From Gorillibacterium massiliense (GTDB lineage: Bacteria > Bacillota > Bacilli > Paenibacillales > NBRC-103111), in assembly GCF_000455485.1 (NCBI RefSeq), contig NZ_CBQR020000153.1, positions 1-64,000 of the forward strand: a DNA stretch of 64,000 bases. The letters are read 5' to 3'. Every line of letters begins with the position of its first letter. Within the stretch, counting starts at the first letter, position 1. Under the pieces are notes generated by a model, which searched no databases, was not told where the DNA came from, and saw nothing but the letters and a program-made list of their open reading frames with translations. Below are positions 52,838 through 60,228 of this stretch, piece by piece. The position numbers were made by a program, and so were the translations under genes.

Positions 52838-54316
52838 ATGTTAGCTTTTCTGCAAAAAATCGGCAAGTCCTTAATGCTTCCGGTTGCGGCCATGCCGGCC
52901 GCGGCGCTTCTGCTTCGTTTCGGCAACATCGACTACGTGAAGGATTTTCATCTGGGGCATACGGTAGGAGATTTTCTTAATCAGTACATCGCACCGTTTC
53001 TCGCGGCCGGCGGGTCGGCTATTTTCGACAACCTGCCAATGATCTTTGCCGTCGGCGTAGCCATTGGCTTAGCGGGAGATGCTGTAGCAGCGCTGACAGC
53101 CGTTATCGCGTACTATGTTTGGACTAACGTCTTTGCGAAGGTGCCGGTAGCCTTTGCCGATCTTGTGGGCAAGGACGTCAAACTGGATGCCGGCGTGCTC
53201 GGCGGTATCATCGTCGGCGGCGTCTCCGCCTTCTTCTACAAAAAGTATCACAATATCAAGCTTCCCGACTGGTTGGGTTTTTTCTCAGGGAAACGCTTTG
53301 TACCCATCATCACCTCATTCTCCATGGTTATTCTTTCCCTTGTATTAGGTCTCGTTTGGGCGCCGGTACAGCATGCCATCGACCAATTCGGTAACTGGAT
53401 CGTGGATCTTGGCGCTACCGGGGCCGCCATCTTCGGCGTCGGCAACCGTCTCCTGCTGCCCTTCGGTTTGCACCATATCTTGAACACCATCGCTTGGTTC
53501 CAGATCGGCAGCTTTACCGATGCCGCTGGCAACGTCGTTCACGGCGACCTGACCCGCTTCTTCGCTGGCGACAAGACGGCAGGGATGTTCATGACCGGGT
53601 TCTTCCCGATTATGATGTTCGCTTTGCCGGGTCTTGCCCTTGCCATTATCCATACTGCCAAGCCGGAAAAACGCAAATATATCGCATCCGTCTTCTTCGG
53701 CACCGCCCTTGCTTCCTTCTTGACGGGGATTACCGAGCCCCTCGAATTCTCCTTCATGTTCCTGGCACCCGCTCTGTATGTCGTGCACGCCGTTCTTACC
53801 GGCGTCTCCGGCGCGATTATGTATGCCCTGCACGTAAAGCTTGGATTCGGCTTCTCTGCCGGTCTGATCGACTATTTGGTCAACTATCAGATTTCGACAA
53901 AGCCACTCTTGCTGATTCCCGTCGGCCTTGCCTATGCAGTTGTTTATTACGTTATCTTCCGTTTCCTCATCGTCAAGATGAACCTGAAAACGCCGGGACG
54001 CGAAGACGACGTGGAGGAAACGACCGTTTCAAGTTCTTCCAAGCTGCTGCGGGATAAAGCCAGTGATGTCATCGTCGCACTTGGCGGCGCTGCGAATCTG
54101 ATAACCGTAGATGCCTGCATCACCCGTCTCCGTCTCACGCTAAAGAACGATAAAGAAGTTAACGAAGCCGCGCTCAGGCGCTTGGGGTCTTCCGGCATCA
54201 TCCGTCTCGGTCAAGGCGCCGTCCAGGTCATTTTCGGTACCCAATCGGAAATGCTGAGCGACTCCATTAAAGAAGTTTTGAAGTCCGGAAATGCATCCGG
54301 CAACGTAACAGCCTAA
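52838..54316 (+). CDS. PTS EIICB permease, glucose/N-acetylglucosamine family
   Basis: 492 aa from ATG 52838 (GGGAGGT 9 nt before). EIIC (about 1-390, roughly ten membrane segments) with the conserved GITEPLEFSFMF loop and FGLHHILNTIAWFQIG, followed by EIIB (about 415-490) with the phospho-Cys in VDACITRLRLTL. The HHILNTIAWFQIG stretch is more like GlcNAc (NagE/NagP) than glucose (PtsG) permeases, so N-acetylglucosamine is a real possibility despite the GlcT neighbour. Its EIIA is the separate protein upstream. Confidence 0.9.
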   Translation: MLAFLQKIGKSLMLPVAAMPAAALLLRFGNIDYVKDFHLGHTVGDFLNQYIAPFLAAGGSAIFDNLPMIFAVGVAIGLAGDAVAALTAVIAYYVWTNVFAKVPVAFADLVGKDVKLDAGVLGGIIVGGVSAFFYKKYHNIKLPDWLGFFSGKRFVPIITSFSMVILSLVLGLVWAPVQHAIDQFGNWIVDLGATGAAIFGVGNRLLLPFGLHHILNTIAWFQIGSFTDAAGNVVHGDLTRFFAGDKTAGMFMTGFFPIMMFALPGLALAIIHTAKPEKRKYIASVFFGTALASFLTGITEPLEFSFMFLAPALYVVHAVLTGVSGAIMYALHVKLGFGFSAGLIDYLVNYQISTKPLLLIPVGLAYAVVYYVIFRFLIVKMNLKTPGREDDVEETTVSSSSKLLRDKASDVIVALGGAANLITVDACITRLRLTLKNDKEVNEAALRRLGSSGIIRLGQGAVQVIFGTQSEMLSDSIKEVLKSGNASGNVTA

Positions 54317-54394
54317 GAGGCAAATCGGACAATGATAGCGAATAAAAGAGAGATAATGAGCACGGCCCATTTTCACAACAGGAGTGGTGACATC

Positions 54395-54673
54395 ATGCAA
54401 CAAAAAGACTTTATCATTCAAAATCCCAACGGTATCCACACCCGTCCCGCTCGGAAAATCGTAACGGCGTCAAGTGCGTATCCATGTGAGGTTTTTCTGG
54501 AGAAAAGCGGGAAACGGTTCTCCGCCAAACGGCTTCTCTCCGTTCTGTCTGTTAACGGCAAGCAAGGAGATGCGATTACGGTTGTTACGGAAGGCGAACA
54601 GGAGCAAGAAGCGCTAAACGAGATCGGCACCATCCTGGAATTAGTATGGGATGAAGCCCCGGCAGGGGAGTGA
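54395..54673 (+). CDS. HPr-like phosphocarrier lacking Ser46
   Basis: 92 aa from ATG 54395 (AGGAGTGG before it). Phospho-His15 is present in NPNGIHTRPA, so it can carry phosphate from EI. The residue at position 46, where HPr kinase phosphorylates Ser in true HPr and Crh, is Arg (SAKRLLSVLSV). It can therefore serve transport but not CcpA co-repression through Ser46. Lies between the permease and EI genes, 5 nt from the latter. A canonical HPr is expected elsewhere in the genome. Confidence 0.88.
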   Translation: MQQKDFIIQNPNGIHTRPARKIVTASSAYPCEVFLEKSGKRFSAKRLLSVLSVNGKQGDAITVVTEGEQEQEALNEIGTILELVWDEAPAGE

Positions 54674-54678
54674 GCGGC

Positions 54679-56415
54679 ATGGAACTGAGGGGAATCGCGG
54701 CATCTTCCGGTTATGCAATCGGCAAAGCCCGGCTTCTGGCGGAGTCGGCGACTGCGGCAGTGGAGCCCCGGCTGATTGAGCCGGATGAAATTGACGGAGA
54801 GCTGGCCCGTTTTGAAGCGGCAGCTCAAGCGGCGTCTGCCGAACTGAACGAATTGGTCCGTATGACGAAGATGAAGATGGGAGAGTACGAAGCGGAAATC
54901 TTCGAAACCCATCTGATGCTGCTGGAGGACGAGGAATTTTTCGGCGGCACCTTGGATAAAATTCGCGCGGAACACAAAAACGCCGAGTGGGCGCTGCAGG
55001 AGACGGCGAATGAAATCGCCGCCACCATCGAAAGCATGGATAACGAGTATTTGCGAGAACGGGGAGCGGATATCCGTGATGTCAGCCGCCGGGTGCTGAA
55101 CAAATTGACGGGAACATCCCGTCAATGGGGAGAAGAGGAGGACGGTCCCGTCGTCCTTCTCGCCTCTGAGCTGACGCCGTCGGATACGGCTACGCTGGAC
55201 GGCGAGGTCATCGCCGGATTCGCGACGGCAACCGGCGGGAGGACGTCCCACTCCGCCATCATGGCCCGGTCGCTGGAAATTCCGGCGGTGGTCGGCCTCG
55301 GCAGCGCGCTGGATGCCGTGAATGATGGTCAAACCGTCATCCTCGACGGCGTGGCGGGCATTCTATACGTCGACCCGGATGCGGAAACCGTAGCCCGTTA
55401 CAGGGAGCGGATGGAAGCGAGCGCCCGGCAAAAAGGCGACCTGCAAGCATTCTTGCAGGAGCCTTCTGTCACCCGTGACGGCCATCGTGTGGAGTTGGCG
55501 GCGAACATCGGCAATCCCAAAGACGCTGCCGGTGCCAGGGAAAAAGGCGCCGAGGGAGTCGGCCTGTTCCGTACTGAGTTTCTTTACATGGATCGGGATA
55601 CGATGCCGACGGAGGAGGAGCAGTTCGCCGCCTACAAGATGGCCGCTGAGGAATTTGCCGGCCGGCCGGTGGTGATCCGCACCCTCGACATCGGCGGAGA
55701 CAAGAAGCTGCCGTATTTGCCCCTTCCCGCGGAAGAGAACCCGTTTCTCGGCCGCCGGGCCATCCGGCTTTGCTTGGATCCGGAGGGAAGGCCACTGTTT
55801 AAAACCCAACTGCGCGCCATCCTGCGCGCCAGCGCCTATGGAAACGTGAAGATCATGTTTCCCATGATTGCCACGGTGAGTGAGTGGCGGCAGGCTACCG
55901 CCGTGCTGGAAGAAGTCAAGGAAGAGCTGACGGCCCAGTCGATCCCCTTCAATGGAGAGCTGGAAACGGGCATCATGATCGAAATTCCGGCGGCTGCCCT
56001 GATGGCCGATCAACTGGCGAAGGAAGTGGATTTTTTCAGCATCGGCACCAATGACCTAGTGCAGTACACCATGGCGGCGGACCGGATGAACGAAACTCTC
56101 GCCTATCTGAACGACCCGTTGTACCCGGCCGTGCTGCGGCTCATTCATCAGGTGATCCGGGCAGCGAAAAAGGAAGGGATATGGGCGGGCATGTGCGGCG
56201 AGATGGCCGCGAGTCCACATGCCATACCTGTACTGCTGGGCATGGGTCTCCACGAATTCAGCATGTCGGCATCCTCTGTCCTGCCGGCTCGGGAACTCAT
56301 CTCCCGGCTCGACATGGCGGAGATGAAGAAGCTGGCCAAGGAAGTGCTGGAGCTGGACGATCCGGCGGCGATCAAGAAACATATCGAAGCGCGAGTGTCT
56401 ATTTTGCAGCAGTAG
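54679..56415 (+). CDS. ptsI: PTS enzyme I (phosphoenolpyruvate-protein phosphotransferase)
   Basis: 578 aa, full length. Start ATG 54679, 8 nt after GGGGAG; a GTG at 54670 lies on the site. N-terminal HPr-binding and swivelling domain with phospho-His191 in GGRTSHSAIMARS, then the PEP-binding barrel: GVGLFRTEFLYMDRD, RTLDIGGDK, LGRRAIRLC, IMIEIPAAAL, FSIGTNDLVQYTMAADR, active Cys in WAGMCGEMAA. It starts the phosphate relay EI - HPr - EIIA - EIIB. Confidence 0.95.
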   Translation: MELRGIAASSGYAIGKARLLAESATAAVEPRLIEPDEIDGELARFEAAAQAASAELNELVRMTKMKMGEYEAEIFETHLMLLEDEEFFGGTLDKIRAEHKNAEWALQETANEIAATIESMDNEYLRERGADIRDVSRRVLNKLTGTSRQWGEEEDGPVVLLASELTPSDTATLDGEVIAGFATATGGRTSHSAIMARSLEIPAVVGLGSALDAVNDGQTVILDGVAGILYVDPDAETVARYRERMEASARQKGDLQAFLQEPSVTRDGHRVELAANIGNPKDAAGAREKGAEGVGLFRTEFLYMDRDTMPTEEEQFAAYKMAAEEFAGRPVVIRTLDIGGDKKLPYLPLPAEENPFLGRRAIRLCLDPEGRPLFKTQLRAILRASAYGNVKIMFPMIATVSEWRQATAVLEEVKEELTAQSIPFNGELETGIMIEIPAAALMADQLAKEVDFFSIGTNDLVQYTMAADRMNETLAYLNDPLYPAVLRLIHQVIRAAKKEGIWAGMCGEMAASPHAIPVLLGMGLHEFSMSASSVLPARELISRLDMAEMKKLAKEVLELDDPAAIKKHIEARVSILQQ

Positions 56416-56472
56416 CTTGGAAGATCTTTAAGATCATCAATCATTTTGGACATAAGCCATTACAAGAGCAAG

Positions 56473-56519
56473 CCTTCCGGTGCTGAGGCGGGTCGTCCCG
56501 TGCAGACTGGAGGGTTTTT
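56473..56519 (+). terminator. Terminator of the PTS operon
   Basis: CCTTCCGGT / ACTGGAGGG stem (wobbles) with CGGG-TCGT-CCCG tip, then TTTTT. Confidence 0.7.
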
Positions 56520-56538
56520 GCCTTTTTACGGGAGAAAT

Positions 56539-56566
56539 GCAACCTGAGAGGGGCTTTAGTAGTCTA
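56539..56566 (+). promoter_or_regulatory. ECF-type promoter of the sigma factor gene
   Basis: GCAAC (56539-56543), 17 nt, AGTCTA (56561-56566), matching the ECF pattern (AAC -35, CGTCTA-like -10). The same elements at the same spacing occur at 58981-59008. Confidence 0.65.
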
Positions 56567-56586
56567 ATCCTTTGAGGTGAAGGTGA

Positions 56587-57153
56587 GTGGAAAAGGAAGA
56601 GTATTTGAAGCACGCCTCCAATCTGGACGTTCCCCAGTTCCGCGAGTTGATGGAGACCTATGGTCAAGAGGTGTGGAACTTTGCTTTTTTGATGACGAAA
56701 AAAAGAGATCTAGCGGATGACGTCACCCAAGAGGTATTCCTTAAGGTACTGCAAAAAATCGGTGCCTTCCGCGGAGAATCTTCCTTTAAAACATGGCTGT
56801 TTTCCATAGCTCGCAATACGTCTGTCAGCATGCTGCGCTCATCCTTTTTTCGCCGGGTGACGCTGGTAGAGTTCATTGCGCCATCCTCGGGCCATCCTTC
56901 GGCGGAAGAGGAAGCCATGGAAAATATGTTTGCGGATGAAATATGGACGCAAGTGCTGAAGCTACCCGGAAAATATCGGGAGGTGCTGCTTCTCGACGGA
57001 AAGTACGAATTGAGCGTGAAAGAGATCGCACAAATATTGGGCGAGCCGGAAGGCACCGTCAAATCCAAGCTGTCCAGGGCCCGGGCGAAAATGAACGAAC
57101 TAGCTAGAGAGGAGGAGTTGCGCTATGAACGAGCAAAAGATTCCGTGGTATGA
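56587..57153 (+). CDS. ECF sigma-70 family RNA polymerase sigma factor
   Basis: 188 aa. Region 2 (about 15-85: YGQEVWNFAFLMTKKRDLADDVTQEVFLKVLQKI, FKTWLFSIARN) and region 4 (about 115-175: LPGKYREVLLLDGKYELSVKEIAQILGEPEGTVKSKLSRAR), no region 1 or 3, as in SigW/SigM-type factors. GTG 56587 follows AGGTGAAGG and is only about 14 nt from the predicted start of transcription. Overlaps the anti-sigma gene by 29 nt. The promoter in front has the ECF look, so it probably drives itself. Confidence 0.93.
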   Translation: MEKEEYLKHASNLDVPQFRELMETYGQEVWNFAFLMTKKRDLADDVTQEVFLKVLQKIGAFRGESSFKTWLFSIARNTSVSMLRSSFFRRVTLVEFIAPSSGHPSAEEEAMENMFADEIWTQVLKLPGKYREVLLLDGKYELSVKEIAQILGEPEGTVKSKLSRARAKMNELAREEELRYERAKDSVV

Positions 57154-58894
57154 CCGCCTGAAGTCGCCGGTTTTCAAGGAAAAGACCTTTACCCGAGACT
57201 TGGCCCGGGAAATCGAGCGCAGGGGGTTTGCTTCCGGAGGCATCAAGCGGCGGCGTCCGTGGTTTGCCCCTTCGGCCGTCACGGTTTGTTTCATCGCACT
57301 GGCGGGGTTGCTGGTGTTCCGTTTTTCCGGCTGGGAGTTGCAAAAGACGACGGTCTTGAATCCCTCTCCAATGCCGGTAGTGACGGCTCAGCCAACGGCC
57401 GTTCCGACGATTGCTCCGACTGCAACTCCTGCCCCGCAAGAGAGCTCTTCACCCGAGCCGACAGGTAAGCCGCCGGTAAGTCCGCAGGCAGTGAAATGGA
57501 ATCCGAAGTTGGCGAGTCAGGTGACCATCACGGTGGCAGATGAACCCAAAGTGGGGATTCGGGTTTGGAATCGGATCGCTATATCGGTTACGGAAGGAAC
57601 CCAAACGTTTGCGATGTCATTCGCGGAGCCGATGAATCGAGAATCGGTCGAGAAAACGTTGAGAGGGAATCTATCGAAGATTCAAACCCCATATGAGAGT
57701 TCTAGCGAGAAGATTCCCGATCTGACTTTCGAATGGAAGAGTGACACGGAGGTGTTGGTGACGGCAAGTACCGTGGCCGGGGGTAACTTTGTATTGGATG
57801 CCCGCAAGGCGAGGACCAGCTCCGGTACGATTCTTGAACGGACTGCCGTTCTGGATGTGATCGTATCAAAGGCGGGCCAGATTTGGCGAGTCTCTTTGGA
57901 GGGAAAAGGGAGTGAGAAAGTGGCGGATCTTGCGAAGCCGTACCCCCTGCAGACCGATGGCGATTCTGACGGCCCTGTTTTTGCCGTCCGTTATACCGAA
58001 AGCTGCGAATGCGACGCACCGATTGAACGCCTATACAACCTTGTGGATCCGGAATCGGGCATGCTGACTGCTTATGATGGGAAGTTGTTCACCAGCTATG
58101 AAGGGCCTGGCCATTTTGTCGCTGATACCCGTGGGTTTTTCTATACGGCATCCGAAAATGCCGGAAGTCCTCCGGCGAAGGGCGAAACGGCTTATTCCGT
58201 AGACGTAGGGGGTTACGTGTTTGGCACGGGATTCACGAAGGACCACTCGCTGCTCTTGATCGCGGCCGGTGATCAGAAGGAACCCAAAGGGAAACCTCTC
58301 GACTTGATCGTATACCGGTTAGCCGACGGCAGCATGAAGCGATTAAGCGGCGCATTGAACGGAGTATTGGAGACAGATCCTCTGAATGGCGGTTATGAGC
58401 CGGTAAGATTCATACCGTACGGCGGACGTATCGTGACCAACATGTCGGCGACGGCTGACAGAGATGGCCGGCTTTTGGCTTACGATGTTGCGAAAGGCGG
58501 AGTGGTCATCTGGAACAAGCCCTCCGGCGATGCCTATCCCGTCAGCTTTACCGATGACGGAAAATATGGCATTTACAGCGACGGCGCGTTTTATACGGAT
58601 GAATCGGTGATGGACACGAAGATACAGATGTCCAATTGGGGCATGTGGATACCCGGTACCCATAAGTATTTGCATATTACCGGCCTTTCCGGGCGTTATG
58701 GTGCGGTGATGCAGCTGTGGGATGCGGATACCGGTGGGCAGGATGAGGTTGCAAATGTCGTTGTGCCCGAAAATTCACAGCTTATCGGGATAAGCAAGGA
58801 TGGAAAGTATGCCTACATCAACATAGCTGGGGCATGGAACGGAACATCCGTGGAACAACCCGAAGGGGGAGAAATAGGAGCACCTAAGGGTTAA
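57125..58894 (+). CDS. Membrane-bound anti-sigma factor with large extracytoplasmic propeller-like domain
   Basis: 589 aa. Short cytoplasmic part (1-45: YDRLKSPVFKEKTFTRDLAREIERR) that should hold the sigma factor, one membrane helix (about 50-66), a Thr/Pro/Ala-rich linker (about 80-120), an Ig-like domain (about 130-250), and a beta-rich part (about 255-589) with propeller-like repeats (FTKDHSLLLIA, FTDDGKYGIYSD, ISKDGKYAYIN). There is no HxxxCxxC zinc anti-sigma motif. The large outer part suggests direct sensing of a wall or extracellular ligand. Function is by position and architecture; no homologue recognised. Confidence 0.7.
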   Translation: MNEQKIPWYDRLKSPVFKEKTFTRDLAREIERRGFASGGIKRRRPWFAPSAVTVCFIALAGLLVFRFSGWELQKTTVLNPSPMPVVTAQPTAVPTIAPTATPAPQESSSPEPTGKPPVSPQAVKWNPKLASQVTITVADEPKVGIRVWNRIAISVTEGTQTFAMSFAEPMNRESVEKTLRGNLSKIQTPYESSSEKIPDLTFEWKSDTEVLVTASTVAGGNFVLDARKARTSSGTILERTAVLDVIVSKAGQIWRVSLEGKGSEKVADLAKPYPLQTDGDSDGPVFAVRYTESCECDAPIERLYNLVDPESGMLTAYDGKLFTSYEGPGHFVADTRGFFYTASENAGSPPAKGETAYSVDVGGYVFGTGFTKDHSLLLIAAGDQKEPKGKPLDLIVYRLADGSMKRLSGALNGVLETDPLNGGYEPVRFIPYGGRIVTNMSATADRDGRLLAYDVAKGGVVIWNKPSGDAYPVSFTDDGKYGIYSDGAFYTDESVMDTKIQMSNWGMWIPGTHKYLHITGLSGRYGAVMQLWDADTGGQDEVANVVVPENSQLIGISKDGKYAYINIAGAWNGTSVEQPEGGEIGAPKG

Positions 58895-58910
58895 ATGGGA
58901 AGCCGATAAA

Positions 58911-58960
58911 AGAAAAAGCCATCCACTCCGTGCAGCGTCATGGGGCGGGCGGCTTTTTTT
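58911..58960 (+). terminator. Terminator after the anti-sigma gene
   Basis: AAAAAGCC..CC.CTCC with GGGGCGGG.GGCTTTTTTT (58913-58929 with 58941-58960), imperfect stem and long T-run. Confidence 0.75.
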
Positions 58961-58980
58961 GCTTTTTTTTGGGAAAAGGC

Positions 58981-59008
58981 GCAACTTGGAAAAGGTTTTG
59001 GGAGTCTA
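58981..59008 (+). promoter_or_regulatory. Second ECF-type promoter
   Basis: GCAAC (58981-58985), 17 nt, AGTCTA (59003-59008), identical elements and spacing to the sigma gene's promoter; 76 nt before the next gene. Confidence 0.6.
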
Positions 59009-59083
59009 TTCCATTGGGGCGGAAAGCGGTTACAGCTATTATAGTTACTCAAAGAAGTAGGAACTGTTAAAAGGAGGGGCTAA

Positions 59084-59611
59084 GTGAAAGAGTCACTTTC
59101 AATTATTTCTCTCGTCATTTTAGTTTCTGGAATAATGATTGGGTTTGCAGATAAGAGTACATTAATTGTACTTGTTAGTGTGATCGGCGGGCTTTTGCTC
59201 TTGGGAATATCGAAGATTATGAGTATTGCAGAGGGAATTCATTACAGAGCTCTTCAATTGCCATTGTCCGAGCAACAGCTCAAATTAATCATGAGAAAAT
59301 CAGAAAAGTATAGGTTAGAATCGAGCGCTTTTAGCATATACCCCAATATGAGAACCGAGTATTCGTTGCTGTTGCTCGATGGAGAATTTTATCTGAACGC
59401 AGATGCTTTCCACGACTATCTTAAAAGGGACGGCATGGAGTATACATTTGCTCTGCCTAATCAAGCTCCTGTAGTGATAATGAGGTCCTATTCATATAGT
59501 AAAGGTGTTGAATTGTTTGGATTCCAAAATCAAGGCTATTTAATGCTGAAAAGTATTCATGTTAATCCAACCATTAAAGGCAGCAAGGTTTTTCTTGAGG
59601 ATTTGAAATGA
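59084..59611 (+). CDS. Membrane-anchored small protein, probable ECF regulon member
   Basis: 175 aa from GTG 59084 behind AAAAGGAGGGG. Two hydrophobic segments at the N terminus (about 4-21 and 26-46), then a soluble cytoplasmic or outer domain (about 50-175) with no motif I know (FSIYPNMRTEYSLLLLDGEFY, ELFGFQNQGYLML). Base composition is more AT-rich than the neighbours, as is that of the next gene, which hints at later acquisition. Preceded by a promoter like that of the ECF sigma gene. Confidence 0.75.
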   Translation: MKESLSIISLVILVSGIMIGFADKSTLIVLVSVIGGLLLLGISKIMSIAEGIHYRALQLPLSEQQLKLIMRKSEKYRLESSAFSIYPNMRTEYSLLLLDGEFYLNADAFHDYLKRDGMEYTFALPNQAPVVIMRSYSYSKGVELFGFQNQGYLMLKSIHVNPTIKGSKVFLEDLK

Positions 59612-59635
59612 AAAAAACTCTTGGGAGACTAAAAA

Positions 59636-60040
59636 ATGACAATTACCTACGCAATGAATAAGCCGATATCCGCTTCAGAACTGGTAGAGCTATTTACGAA
59701 TTCCGGTATTAACAGATCGATAGATAACCTTGAAAGAATTCAAACAATGATAGACAACGCAGATGAAATCATCTCCGCTTGGGAAGACGACAAATTGGTT
59801 GGAGTATTAAGAGCATTAACGGATTATTCTTATAGTTGCTATATTTCGGAATTAGCCGTTCATAAACAATTCCAAAGGCTCGGCATTGGAAAAAACCTCA
59901 TGGATCTATTAATCGAAAAGCTAGGGGATAAAGAGATCAAGTATATGCTGACATCGTCCAATGCCGCTATTGGTTTTTATAAAAACTGTGGGTTTGAACA
60001 AGACGAAAGAGCGTTTGTGATTAGAAGAAAAGTGAATTAA
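59636..60040 (+). CDS. GNAT-family N-acetyltransferase
   Basis: 134 aa with the acetyl-CoA-binding motif A ISELAVHKQFQRLGIGKNLMDLL (Q/RxxGxG/A as QRLGIG) and motif B SSNAAIGFYKNCGF. Acceptor unknown. 24 nt after the previous gene, so possibly in the same transcript. AT-rich compared with most of the window. Confidence 0.88.
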   Translation: MTITYAMNKPISASELVELFTNSGINRSIDNLERIQTMIDNADEIISAWEDDKLVGVLRALTDYSYSCYISELAVHKQFQRLGIGKNLMDLLIEKLGDKEIKYMLTSSNAAIGFYKNCGFEQDERAFVIRRKVN

Positions 60041-60100
60041 TATTCTCATGATCATATCGATGCCATTTCGGAGACCATCCGTTTTATGGATTAGGATACC

Positions 60101-60130
60101 TTAAGTCAATTTACCCGTTTCGCCTATAAT
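60101..60130 (+). promoter_or_regulatory. Candidate promoter of the U32 gene
   Basis: TATAAT (60125-60130) with a poor TTAAGT -35 18 nt upstream; about 98 nt before the start codon. Confidence 0.35.
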
Positions 60131-60228
60131 TGGGTTGCCGGGCAGCGTTGCCCAGTGGCATCCGACGGGTTTTTCCGGTAAACTGGACATGCAGCGGATG
60201 CTGTAATTTAGTTCACACGGAGGAATCC

